The notes under the pieces: generated by a model
The model's input: only the letters and a program-made list of their open reading frames with translations
The model's database searches: none
Told to the model about the DNA's origin: nothing
Assembly: GCA_016209605.1 (NCBI GenBank)
Contig: JACQVS010000113.1
Location: forward strand, 1-37,553
Direction of reading: 5' to 3'
From: Planctomycetota bacterium
GTDB lineage: Bacteria > Planctomycetota > UBA8108 > JACQVS01
Length of the DNA stretch: 37,553 bases
Shown here: piece by piece, positions 1 to 6,806 of the stretch
Layout of the letters: every line of letters begins with the position of its first letter
Numbering within the stretch: position 1 is the first letter of the stretch
Translations under genes and position numbers: made by a program

Positions 1-1170
1 GGGTCAGGTCGAGCGATTTTGGCTACTGGCAAGGCGCGCCCGCGAAGGCGATACGGGACGGAGTACCGCCGAGCGGGCGCAACGCCGCCAGGAGACGAAA
101 GCGCCGGCATCACCCTACAAGGATTTAAGAAAGACGGAACTAAGAGAGGGCCCGGCGACGGAATCCGGATCGCGGTCGAGAGGATTCTTGAACAGATGGA
201 AGCGGCGGCGGAAAAACTCTTTTCCGGAGAAGGCAGCCGCAAGAGCGATTTCTTTCGCGATCTGGCCGGCAGCTGCTATTTGCAGCAGGCCGAGGTTGAG
301 GCCAGGAGCGCCGGCGTGGGCTTCGACCTCCTCGCCGGCCTTTACGATCAGGCCATCCTCGAAGTCGAAAATACCATGCCGGGAGAGGGGATTTTCCAGG
401 CCCACGCCTCCGCCGCCTGGCGCGCCATGGACAGGGCGGTTCCTGAGCTGGCCGCGGCGGTGGAGCGGGCCGCCGGCGCCGAGCTCCGCCAGGTCGCCAG
501 CGCCGGCACCGGCTACGGCCGGCAGAGGCTGCCGTTTCTGAAAAGCCAGATCCGCTCGGAAGTTCTCTGCCACGGCCTCGGAGCCCATGCGATCTTTCCA
601 GGCACGAGGACCGTGCTGGATATCGGCGGGCAAGACATGAAGGCGATCCAGCTCGATGAACAGGGCCTGGTCACTTCTTTTCAGATGAACGATCGCTGCG
701 CGGCGGGCTGTGGAAGATACCTGGGCTATATCGCCGATGATATGAACATCGGCTTGCATGAGCTCGGGCCGCTGGCGGCCAGATCGTGCCGGCCGGTTCG
801 CATCAACTCCACCTGCACGGTCTTCGCGGGCGCCGAGCTCAGGCAGCGCCTCTCCCTGGGAGAAAAACGAGAGGATATCCTCGCTGGCCTGCATCGGGCC
901 ATCATCCTCAGGGCCATGTCCCTGCTGGCGCGTTCCGGAGGGATCCGGAACGAGTTCACCTTCACCGGCGGAGTCGCGAAGAACGATGCGGCGGTAGGCG
1001 CGCTGCGCCAGCTGGTTGCCGAAAACTACGGCCAGGTGAAGCTAAATATCTCGCCGGACTCGATCTACATGGGAGCCCTCGGGGCTGCCTTGTTTGCGCT
1101 CCAATCGCGCCCGCCGTCAAATATGGAATCGTGTCCCCAGAAAAAGGATTCTGCAATTAAAAAATGTTGA
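1..1170 (+). CDS. bcrA: Benzoyl-CoA reductase subunit A (BcrA/BadF type), 5' partial
   Basis: Subunit of the ATP-hydrolysing activator half of class I benzoyl-CoA reductase, the cytoplasmic enzyme that dearomatises benzoyl-CoA at the expense of ATP and a low-potential electron donor. Counting from the TTG at base 19, the ASKHA/BadF-type core shows GTGYGR (163-168), [11 protein letters not shown] (200-210), the cluster cysteine in [10 protein letters not shown] (C227) and a second in [10 protein letters not shown] (C266). The 39-residue spacing matches the two cluster ligands of 2-hydroxyacyl-CoA dehydratase activators. [10 protein letters not shown] and GALGAALFA close the fold. The last codons overlap bcrD by 7 bp. 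The frame is open to the window edge, so the true start is probably upstream. Residues before about 50 look unlike the family, and a possible frame change near bases 147-155 is described in the findings. Family assignment is firm; the N-terminus is not. Confidence 0.85.
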   Translation, partial: GSGRAILATGKARPRRRYGTEYRRAGATPPGDESAGITLQGFKKDGTKRGPGDGIRIAVERILEQMEAAAEKLFSGEGSRKSDFFRDLAGSCYLQQAEVEARSAGVGFDLLAGLYDQAILEVENTMPGEGIFQAHASAAWRAMDRAVPELAAAVERAAGAELRQVASAGTGYGRQRLPFLKSQIRSEVLCHGLGAHAIFPGTRTVLDIGGQDMKAIQLDEQGLVTSFQMNDRCAAGCGRYLGYIADDMNIGLHELGPLAARSCRPVRINSTCTVFAGAELRQRLSLGEKREDILAGLHRAIILRAMSLLARSGGIRNEFTFTGGVAKNDAAVGALRQLVAENYGQVKLNISPDSIYMGALGAALFALQSRPPSNMESCPQKKDSAIKKC

Positions 1171-2039
1171 GCCCGATCGAACCTGAAGTCTTGCTCACCG
1201 CCGGCATCGACGTCGGCTCCTCGGCCATCAAGGTCGCTGTCCTGCGGGAGGCGGCGGCGGACGGAGCCCGGATCCTGGCCGCGCGCTGTGAACGGATCCG
1301 CAGGCGGGAGCCCGCGAACGTCGCCGAGGCAATACTCCGGGAAACCCTCGCGGCGGCTGGGGTTGCCCTGGATGAGCTGGCCTACGTGGCGACCACCGGT
1401 GAGGGGGAGATCATCAAACGGCGGACCGGGCACTTTTATGGAATGACGGCCCACGCCCGCGGCGGATTGTTCCTCGATCCCGAGGCCCGGGCCATCATCG
1501 ACATCGGAGCCCTGTACGCGCGCGCCGTGCTGATGGACGAAAGGGCCAAGGTGCTCAGCCACCGGATGAGCAGCCAGTGCGCCTCGGGCTCGGGCCAGTT
1601 CCTCGAGAACATCAGCCGTTACCTCGGGGTTGCTCTGGCCGAGATCGGACCTCTTTCGCTTCAGGCCGACCGGCCCGAGCAATGCTCCTCGATTTGCGCG
1701 GTGCTGGCCGAGACCGACGTCATCAACATGGTTTCTCGAGGGATCTCGATCCCCAACATCCTCAAGGGCATCCACCAGTCGATGGCCGGCCGATACCTGA
1801 GGCTCCTGGCCTCGACCGGGGCGCGGGGAGTTGTGCTGGTCACCGGCGGGCTGGCTGCCGACCGCGGACTGCTCTCGGCCTTGCGGGAAGCCGCTACCGA
1901 GCAAGGTTCGCCGGTCGAGATCCGCAGCCATGAAAACTCGGTCCTGGCCGGAGCTCTCGGGGCGGCCCTCTGGGGCGCCTTCCGGGTCAGGAAACTCGCC
2001 GGCAAGGGGATCGCTCTCGGCGCAGGAGGCCAGCGATGA
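1164..2039 (+). CDS. bcrD: Benzoyl-CoA reductase subunit D (BcrD/BadG type)
   Basis: Second ATPase subunit of class I benzoyl-CoA reductase. In this family the A and D subunits share one [4Fe-4S] cluster and couple ATP hydrolysis to electron transfer into the catalytic B/C subunits. The 291-residue protein is full length for subunit D. It shows the phosphate loop [10 protein letters not shown] (14-23), TTGEGE (78-82 region), [10 protein letters not shown], the cluster cysteine in [11 protein letters not shown] (C139) and the partner in [11 protein letters not shown] (C178), 39 residues apart as in bcrA. It also has VTGGLA near the C-terminus and GALGAALWG at the end. The ATG lies inside the last codons of bcrA, so the two are translationally coupled. 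The catalytic subunit genes bcrB/bcrC are not in the window and could lie upstream of base 1. A general 2-hydroxyacyl-CoA dehydratase activator is less likely, because an A/D pair is present. Confidence 0.87.
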   Translation: MLSPIEPEVLLTAGIDVGSSAIKVAVLREAAADGARILAARCERIRRREPANVAEAILRETLAAAGVALDELAYVATTGEGEIIKRRTGHFYGMTAHARGGLFLDPEARAIIDIGALYARAVLMDERAKVLSHRMSSQCASGSGQFLENISRYLGVALAEIGPLSLQADRPEQCSSICAVLAETDVINMVSRGISIPNILKGIHQSMAGRYLRLLASTGARGVVLVTGGLAADRGLLSALREAATEQGSPVEIRSHENSVLAGALGAALWGAFRVRKLAGKGIALGAGGQR

Positions 2040-2064
2040 GCCCTTCAGCAGGCGCCCGAGAGCT

Positions 2065-2841
2065 TTACTTATTTTTCCAGACCGGCTTTCGTTTTTCGAG
2101 GAAAGCTCTCAATCCCTCGCCAGCGTCATCGGTGCGCATGAGCTCATCCAGAAAAATTTTTTCAACTCTGGAAATCCCCTCAGCGAAGCTCACGTGCATT
2201 CCCTGGTCCACGGCCTTCTTGGTCAACCTCAAAACTGGAGCGCTCGAGGCGGCCAGCCTGGCGACAAACCCTTCCGCTTGCTCCTGGAAACTTTCGGTCG
2301 GAAAAACTTTGTTGATGAGCCCCAGCTTTTCTGCCTCCGCGGCCCCCACCACCTCTCCCGTCAAAAGCAATTCCAGGGTCCGGTGGCGGGCGATCAGGGG
2401 GGGGTAGAAGACCGCGGCGATGGGTGGAAAAACCCCCACCTTGATTTCCGGCTGGCCAAAAGTGGATTGAGCGGAGGCGATGGCGAGGTCGCAGCAGGCC
2501 GCCAGTTCACAGCCGCCGCCCAAAGCCGCTCCGTTGACTGCCGCCAGCGTGGGCGGCTCCAGAGAAGTCAGCAGCCGGAACATGCCATGAAAGACCTCGA
2601 TCATCTCCTCAACCTTGTCGCCGGTGTGGTCCTTGATATCCACGCCAGCCGAAAAAGCCTTCCCCCGGTGGTCGATGACCAGCAGCTTGACGTCTTTTTC
2701 AGATTCAAGGCTCTTCAGGGCGGAGTTGATCTCCCGGATCATGGGAATGTTCATGACGTTCAAGGGCGGCCGGTTCAGGGTTATCCTGGCCACCCCGCCC
2801 TGGTTGGTAAAGATGATGCTCTGGTATTCATATGCCGACAT
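2065..2841 (-). CDS. dch: Crotonase-family hydratase, probably cyclohexa-1,5-diene-1-carbonyl-CoA hydratase
   Basis: Cytoplasmic enoyl-CoA hydratase/isomerase fold, 258 residues, a normal length for the family. The oxyanion-hole segment is FSAGVD (63-68) with GAALGGG (105-110). Both catalytic glutamates of true hydratases are present: E112 in GGCELA and E132 in GQPEI. The segment DHTGDKVEEMIEVFHGMFR (about 71-89) resembles the dienoyl-CoA hydratases that act just after benzoyl-CoA reductase. With bcrAD only 25 bp away and convergent, addition of water to the dienoyl-CoA ring is the best guess. Plain enoyl-CoA hydratase activity cannot be excluded, so the symbol is tentative. The start is well supported: AAGGAGG lies 6-7 nt before the ATG and overlaps the stop of the upstream spoIIM-family gene, so the two are probably cotranscribed. 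Confidence 0.72.
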   Translation of the reverse strand: MSAYEYQSIIFTNQGGVARITLNRPPLNVMNIPMIREINSALKSLESEKDVKLLVIDHRGKAFSAGVDIKDHTGDKVEEMIEVFHGMFRLLTSLEPPTLAAVNGAALGGGCELAACCDLAIASAQSTFGQPEIKVGVFPPIAAVFYPPLIARHRTLELLLTGEVVGAAEAEKLGLINKVFPTESFQEQAEGFVARLAASSAPVLRLTKKAVDQGMHVSFAEGISRVEKIFLDELMRTDDAGEGLRAFLEKRKPVWKNK

Positions 2842-2852
2842 GAGGTTCCTCC

Positions 2853-3905
2853 TTAATGACGCCTCGGCGCGCCAGGTTTTTCATAGCTTCCGGTTTTCGC
2901 CTTAAAACTTTCAGGATTCACCGGCATCCAGAACAGGTATGCCAGCAGCGCGCCGAACAGCGCTGCGGCGACGGCGATCTTCAGGGCGTACGGGATGGTC
3001 GGCTCGTTGACCTGGCTGAAGCCGCCTTCGATGGTCCCCGCGATTACCAGCAGGCTGGCGGTGCCGACGAGGAGGTCCACCAGCGCCGGGCGGAGGAGGC
3101 GGAGCTGCTGCCGCAGGGTGCCGGCGTCGCGCCGGAACTGGGCGCGCGCCAGCATCAGCCCCGCCGTGCAGCCGAAGAGGACGCAGGGGAGCTCGATGGA
3201 GCCGTGCGGGCCGACCCAGGCGATGAAGAAGGTCAACACCCCCTCTTGCCAATACTGGCAGGCGATGCTCCCCAGCATGGCGCCGTTGAAGAAGAGGACG
3301 GCCACGGTGCCGATCCCGAAGGTGAAGCCGAGGGCGAAGGCGAGGATGGTCATTCGGATGTTGCGGGTGAAGAGGAAGGTGCTGAAGGCAGCGTGCTTCT
3401 CGGCGGTGTCGACGCGCGTCCGGCCCTTGCGCTCCAGCTCCTCCAGCTTGGCGACACGCTCCTTGGGGGTCCGCTCCAGATGTTCGCAGGGGAGGAAGAC
3501 CTCGGCGGTGTGGGGGGCGAGCAGGGTCGCCAGGAAGCCGAAGATAGCGCCCGCCGCCAGCGTCAGGAAAGTAATGGAGAATAGTTTTCTCTCGGCGCGG
3601 ATGGCGGCGGGGAAGCGGTGCCGCACGATTCGCCACCAGGCCCTCAGGGGATGGATTTCCCGCGGCCCCTCGAGGTTGGCAAAAGCCCGGCCGACCAGGC
3701 TCTCCAGGTAATCGAGCAGCGCCGGGTTGCCGGTGCGGGTCTGCACCAGGTTGAGGTCGCTCGAGACCAGGCGGTAGAGCGCGAACAGCTCCTCGGCCTC
3801 GGGCGGCGCGAGGCTTTTCAAGCTGCGCCGGTCCACCTGGTCCAAGAGGACGCTCAGCCGGTGCCAGCGCGGCCGCCGCTCCTTGATGAAGTGGTCGAGA
3901 TCCAT
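2853..3905 (-). CDS. SpoIIM-family (stage II sporulation protein M-like) integral membrane protein
   Basis: 350 residues. The N-terminal ~110 residues are soluble and helical (ERRPRW, LFALYRLVSSDLN). They are followed by a membrane domain with about five hydrophobic segments: 127-150, 185-215, 225-250, 280-300 and 315-340. The segment with FNGAMLGSI and the following WVGPHGSIELPCVL are the hallmark of the SpoIIM/DUF95 family. Outside spore formers these proteins are widespread, often beside RDD, MoxR and DUF58 genes, and their role is not established. No other sporulation gene is here, so the family name should not be read as sporulation. It diverges from an RDD gene 47 bp away. Its TAA sits inside the ribosome binding site of the hydratase gene downstream. 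No Shine-Dalgarno precedes its ATG (see promoter entry). Confidence 0.82.
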   Translation of the reverse strand: MDLDHFIKERRPRWHRLSVLLDQVDRRSLKSLAPPEAEELFALYRLVSSDLNLVQTRTGNPALLDYLESLVGRAFANLEGPREIHPLRAWWRIVRHRFPAAIRAERKLFSITFLTLAAGAIFGFLATLLAPHTAEVFLPCEHLERTPKERVAKLEELERKGRTRVDTAEKHAAFSTFLFTRNIRMTILAFALGFTFGIGTVAVLFFNGAMLGSIACQYWQEGVLTFFIAWVGPHGSIELPCVLFGCTAGLMLARAQFRRDAGTLRQQLRLLRPALVDLLVGTASLLVIAGTIEGGFSQVNEPTIPYALKIAVAAALFGALLAYLFWMPVNPESFKAKTGSYEKPGAPRRH

Positions 3906-3911
3906 GGAGCC

Positions 3912-3940
3912 ATTTTGACAAAGCCCCGCGATTCCGGCAA
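3912..3940 (-). promoter_or_regulatory. Candidate sigma-70 type promoter for the spoIIM-family gene
   Basis: On the minus strand, TTGCCG (3940-3935) is followed after 17 bp by CAAAAT (3917-3912). The expected transcription start falls at about 3904-3906, on the ATG at 3905, which has no Shine-Dalgarno. The element overlaps and mirrors the promoter of the divergent RDD gene: CATTTTG at 3911-3917 and CAAAATG at 3938-3944 are inverted copies. Reading is by eye only. Confidence 0.4.
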
Positions 3941-3943
3941 AAT
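3915..3943 (+). promoter_or_regulatory. Candidate sigma-70 type promoter for the RDD gene, leaderless
   Basis: TTGACA (3915-3920), a perfect -35, is followed after 17 bp by CAAAAT (3938-3943; 4 of 6 matches to TATAAT). The predicted start at about 3949-3951 is only 2-4 nt before the ATG at 3953. No Shine-Dalgarno is visible, so the message is probably leaderless. Confidence 0.5.
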
Positions 3944-3952
3944 GTTTTTGCC

Positions 3953-4696
3953 ATGAAGCGGCATCAAATCATCACTCCCGAACAGGTGGTCTTCCACTAC
4001 GAGATTGCCGGCCTGGTCACCCGGGCCATGGCCTGGACGGTCGATCTCGTCCTTTTGACCTTGATGCGGATCGCCGTGCTGATCGGACTGACGCGGATCG
4101 GAGTCTTCGGACTGGCCTTGATTTTCCTGGGGCTGTTCCTGGTCAATTTCGGCTATTACCTGTTTTTTGAAACCTACTGGGGAGGGCAGTCGCCCGGCAA
4201 GCGGCTGTTCCAGCTTCGGGTGATTTCCGCGAACGGCGGCAAGCTGCGCCTGCCGGATATCGTCATCCGCAACTCGATGCGCCTCCTCGACACGCCCTTC
4301 GACCTCCTGCCGATCGCCGCCATCGTCGCCTTCTTCGACCCGCTGCACCGGCGCCTGGGCGACATGGCTGCGGAAACGCTGGTGGTGCGCGATGTCCGGG
4401 TGCGCCTGCGGCAGGCGCTGGTGGGGCGGCAGAGCCGCGCCAACTCCTTCGAAGCCGACCCCGCCCTGCGCGGGCGCATCCTCGCCCGGGTGACGCGGGA
4501 GGAGCGCGACCTCATCCTCGATCTGATGGCGCGCCGCGACGAGCTGGAGGTCACCAACCGCGAGCAGCTCTTCGCCCAGGCGGCGGCGCACTTCCGCAAG
4601 CGCTTCGGCCTCCCCCAGGACCTCGAGCACTTGAGCGACGAGCAGGTGGTGCTCAACCTGGCGCTGGTGATCCAGGGGACGAAGTTCACCGCTTGA
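3953..4696 (+). CDS. RDD family integral membrane protein
   Basis: 247 residues. The opening MKRHQIITPEQVVFHYEIAG and the Arg/Asp-containing first helix (TRAMAWTVDLVLLTLM, about 23-38) are typical of RDD proteins. Further hydrophobic segments lie near 57-78 and 113-128. The second signature, GGQSPGKRLFQLRVI (about 75-90), is followed by RLGDMAAETLVVRD (about 137-150). A ~95-residue Arg/Glu-rich cytoplasmic tail follows, longer than in minimal RDD proteins. The family is of unknown or mixed function, with some members proposed as transporters. The neighbouring SpoIIM-family gene is a recurrent partner of RDD genes, so the two may act together in the membrane. Translation probably starts on a leaderless transcript. 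Confidence 0.85.
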   Translation: MKRHQIITPEQVVFHYEIAGLVTRAMAWTVDLVLLTLMRIAVLIGLTRIGVFGLALIFLGLFLVNFGYYLFFETYWGGQSPGKRLFQLRVISANGGKLRLPDIVIRNSMRLLDTPFDLLPIAAIVAFFDPLHRRLGDMAAETLVVRDVRVRLRQALVGRQSRANSFEADPALRGRILARVTREERDLILDLMARRDELEVTNREQLFAQAAAHFRKRFGLPQDLEHLSDEQVVLNLALVIQGTKFTA

Positions 4697-4760
4697 CGGT
4701 CGCCGGGAAATCACTTGCTCTGGTTATTGGGGCTGGACCGTGCCAGCGATTGCGGTTAAA

Positions 4761-4776
4761 TTGTTGCGGTCAACAA
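4761..4776. repeat. Small inverted repeat upstream of the second RDD gene
   Basis: TTGTTG (4761-4766), loop CGGT, CAACAA (4771-4776): a perfect 6-bp inverted repeat 26 bp before the next ATG. It could be an operator or a weak hairpin in the leader. There is no T tract, so it is not a terminator. Confidence 0.3.
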
Positions 4777-4801
4777 GGCGATATTTCAACAGGGAGTTGC
4801 A

Positions 4802-5512
4802 ATGTCCGTTGATCAACCGCTCGCCGAGCTGAGCCCCGAGTTCGCCGGCATGGTCAAGTGCGCCGTCACCGGGAAGTGGGTGCCGGTCGATGAGATCGTC
4901 GAAATTCAGGGGCTCAGGGTGTGCGCCGAGGGGAAGGAGGTGCTGCTCTCGCGCTTGAAGAGCGGCGAGGCGCCGCCCGGGCAGCTGGAGCGCCCCTCCT
5001 CCTGGCGGCGGATCGGCTGCATGATCCTCGACAACTTCTTCATGAGCATCATCTTCGGCATCTTCTATGGCATCTTTATTTTCGCCTATCTGATCCGGCA
5101 GGGCGATTTGATGGCTCCGGCTGCCAACTTGAAGATGCAGGTGTTCGCGGGCTTCGTCGGGAGCGCCTTCTTCATCGCTTACTTCGCCTTCTTCCACGGC
5201 TGGCGCGGGCAGTCGATCGGCAAGATGGCCGGCCGGATCCGCGTCGTCAAGCTGGATGGTTCGCCGGTGGAGGTGCGGACGGCCTTCCTGCGGGCGGTTT
5301 ATTACATTGCCCCCAACTTCCTGCCGGCGCTGGCGGGCGTGGTCTTCTCCCAGCTCGTGAATCCGGATGATGCGATGATCTTTGTCGGGTTCACCAGCCT
5401 GTTCGTGTACCTCTACTGGTTCGCCAACTGCGTCGTGGCCCTGGTGGATCGCGACAAGCAGCAAGCCATTCATGACCGCCTGGCCAAGACCCGGGTGGTC
5501 ATGGTTCCATGA
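4802..5512 (+). CDS. RDD family membrane protein with N-terminal Cys-containing module
   Basis: 236 residues. The N-terminal ~50 residues (KCAVTGKWVPVDEI, then GLRVCAEGKE) look like a degenerate zinc-ribbon-type module seen before some RDD domains. The RDD domain follows: SSWRRIGCMILDNFFM (about 62-77), a hydrophobic segment to about 98, a second around 113-132, and the signature GWRGQSIGKMAGRIRVVKLDG (from about 138). A third hydrophobic stretch lies at about 170-205. GGGAG ends 5-6 nt before the ATG, giving a good start. It heads a three-gene rightward unit with the zinc-ribbon membrane protein (14 bp gap) and the repeat-tailed protein. Function unknown; a membrane transport or envelope role is only a family-level guess. 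Confidence 0.82.
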   Translation: MSVDQPLAELSPEFAGMVKCAVTGKWVPVDEIVEIQGLRVCAEGKEVLLSRLKSGEAPPGQLERPSSWRRIGCMILDNFFMSIIFGIFYGIFIFAYLIRQGDLMAPAANLKMQVFAGFVGSAFFIAYFAFFHGWRGQSIGKMAGRIRVVKLDGSPVEVRTAFLRAVYYIAPNFLPALAGVVFSQLVNPDDAMIFVGFTSLFVYLYWFANCVVALVDRDKQQAIHDRLAKTRVVMVP

Positions 5513-5526
5513 AAGGCGGTTTGACC

Positions 5527-6123
5527 ATGGAAACGGCTGCCCCGGCGGCTGCCGCCATCCAGTGTCCGCGCTGCGCCGCCTCTTTGCACGTGGAAAACCT
5601 GGGCTTGAACCAGTGTCCCATGTGCGACTGGGCCGGGGAAGTTTACCTCTTCAGCCCGCCGGTCCAGGAGGCCGAAAAGGCCGAGAAGGCGCTCCCGGAT
5701 GAAGCGACCTGCGCCCACCATCCGTCGAAGAAAGCGGTGGCCGTTTGCGCTGGGACCGGCGACTACATCTGCTCCCTCTGCGCCATCACGCTGGAGGGGA
5801 AGGTCTACAGCGCCCAGTTCCTCAACCGCGGCGGCCGTGCGAAGCTGGAGAAGGCCTTCGACCGCTACCTGTCGCGGCCGGACCGGCAAGTCGCCCTGGC
5901 GCTCCTCCTCACGCTCCTTTTCTGGATTGCCTCTCCCTTGACCGTCCCCTACGGCCTCTTGCGGTGCTTCTCCGTCTTCAAGCTGAGGCGGGAAAACGAG
6001 CTCTTCCGGCGGGTGGTCGGCGGGGGGCAGGCGGCGCTGCTGGTCATCCTGGTTCTCATCTTCGCGGCCTTTTTCGGCCTCATGATTGCTTTCATGGTGA
6101 TAGGAATCGTCCATGGGCGTTGA
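5527..6123 (+). CDS. Zinc-ribbon/B-box-like membrane protein of unknown function
   Basis: 198 residues from the ATG at 5527. That start is preferred over an in-frame ATG at 5509, which overlaps the upstream stop, because AAAGGCGG lies about 7 nt before it. The N-terminus carries a CxxC pair (QCPRCAA) and a second pair (NQCPMCDW) that would form one zinc ribbon. A B-box-like set follows (CAHHPSKKAVAVC, then ICSLC). Two hydrophobic segments lie in the C-terminal third (LALLLTLLFWIASPLTVPYG and ALLVILVLIFAAFFGLMIAF, each broken by Arg-rich stretches). No catalytic motif is visible. It is the middle gene of a three-gene operon with an RDD protein, so it may be a cytoplasm-facing sensor or assembly partner at the membrane. 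That is inference. Confidence 0.7.
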   Translation: METAAPAAAAIQCPRCAASLHVENLGLNQCPMCDWAGEVYLFSPPVQEAEKAEKALPDEATCAHHPSKKAVAVCAGTGDYICSLCAITLEGKVYSAQFLNRGGRAKLEKAFDRYLSRPDRQVALALLLTLLFWIASPLTVPYGLLRCFSVFKLRRENELFRRVVGGGQAALLVILVLIFAAFFGLMIAFMVIGIVHGR

Positions 6124-6712
6124 CCTGAAAATCCAGCGTTGGTTCCATCGGGAGAGCCTCGTCTTGTGGGACGACTGCCTCATCCAGCTCGAGCACGAGA
6201 TGATCCAAGACCGGGTGCGGCGGATCTTTTATGAGCAGGTGGAGAGCGTGGTAGCGTGGAAGGTGGCGCCGTGGGCGCAGATCGTCATCGTCCTGATCCT
6301 CCTTGGCCTTCCCGGGCTGCTGATCCTCCTCTTCAACGAGATTCCCGCCTACGTCATAGGGGGCATTATCCTGGCCCTGGCCGCCATCCTGTTGTTGCGA
6401 TATCTCCTCTATCGCAAGACCCTCATCCGCATCCGCCGGGCCGGCGAGGTGAAGGACTTCGCGGCCATCGCCAGCCCCGCGCGCATCAACCGCTTCCTCC
6501 GCCGCCTGCGCGCCGGCATCGACCAGGCCCAGGGCGAGGCCAAGGCGCGCCAGGCGGCCCGGGAGGCGGAAAGCCCGGCCGCGGCGCCGCCGCTAGAGGA
6601 GCCGGGGCGGCCTATCGAAGAGCCCGCCCGGACTGTTGAAGAGCCCGCCCGGACTGTTGAAGAGCCCGCCCGGACTGTTGAAGAGCCCGCCCCGCCCCAA
6701 GCCGCACCGTGA
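6113..6712 (+). CDS. Membrane protein with Glu/Pro-rich repeat tail
   Basis: 199 residues. The ATG overlaps the end of the previous gene by 11 bp, which suggests coupled translation. The N-terminal ~45 residues are soluble. Two adjacent hydrophobic segments (about 53-73 and 78-102) form a membrane hairpin, followed by a basic stretch (YRKTLIRIRR) and a short helical region. The C-terminal ~45 residues are low-complexity Glu/Pro/Ala with three exact seven-residue repeats (EEPARTV), encoded by an exact 21-bp tandem DNA repeat. The order of a soluble N-terminus before a two-helix hairpin and a basic stretch slightly recalls PH-like membrane proteins, but I do not recognise the family. It is last in the operon, before a terminator-like hairpin. 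Confidence 0.65.
   Translation: MGVDLKIQRWFHRESLVLWDDCLIQLEHEMIQDRVRRIFYEQVESVVAWKVAPWAQIVIVLILLGLPGLLILLFNEIPAYVIGGIILALAAILLLRYLLYRKTLIRIRRAGEVKDFAAIASPARINRFLRRLRAGIDQAQGEAKARQAAREAESPAAAPPLEEPGRPIEEPARTVEEPARTVEEPARTVEEPAPPQAAP
6617..6691. repeat. 21-bp in-frame tandem repeat, 3.6 copies
   Basis: Exact copies at 6617-6637, 6638-6658 and 6659-6679, plus 12 bp of a fourth (6680-6691). The unit starts GAAGAGCCCGCC and ends GGACTGTT. The copies encode EEPARTV repeats at the C-terminus of the host protein. Identical copies point to recent slippage or expansion. Confidence 0.95.
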
Positions 6713-6772
6713 GGGATTCCCTCAAGTAAAATGTCATTTGTTGGCGTCAAACCAACAGATAGCCCATTTCCC

Positions 6773-6806
6773 CGGCGCTCCGCGAAGCGGACTTCTCGCC
6801 GTTTTT
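6773..6806 (+). terminator. Rho-independent-like terminator of the RDD operon
   Basis: Nested stems: the outer CGGCG (6773-6777) pairs with CGCCG (6797-6801). The inner TCCGC (6779-6783) pairs with GCGGA (6787-6791) around GAA. TTTTT (6802-6806) follows immediately. It lies 60 nt after the stop of the last gene of the operon and overlaps the last two bases of the convergent aminopeptidase gene. A smaller hairpin (TGAGGG, ATT, CCCTCA) at 6710-6724 sits at the stop codon itself. Confidence 0.55.

Noticed and set aside
2853..3905. SpoIIM homologue plus CotH domain as evidence of a spore former
   Set aside because: Both families are widespread in non-sporulating bacteria and no sporulation-specific gene is present.
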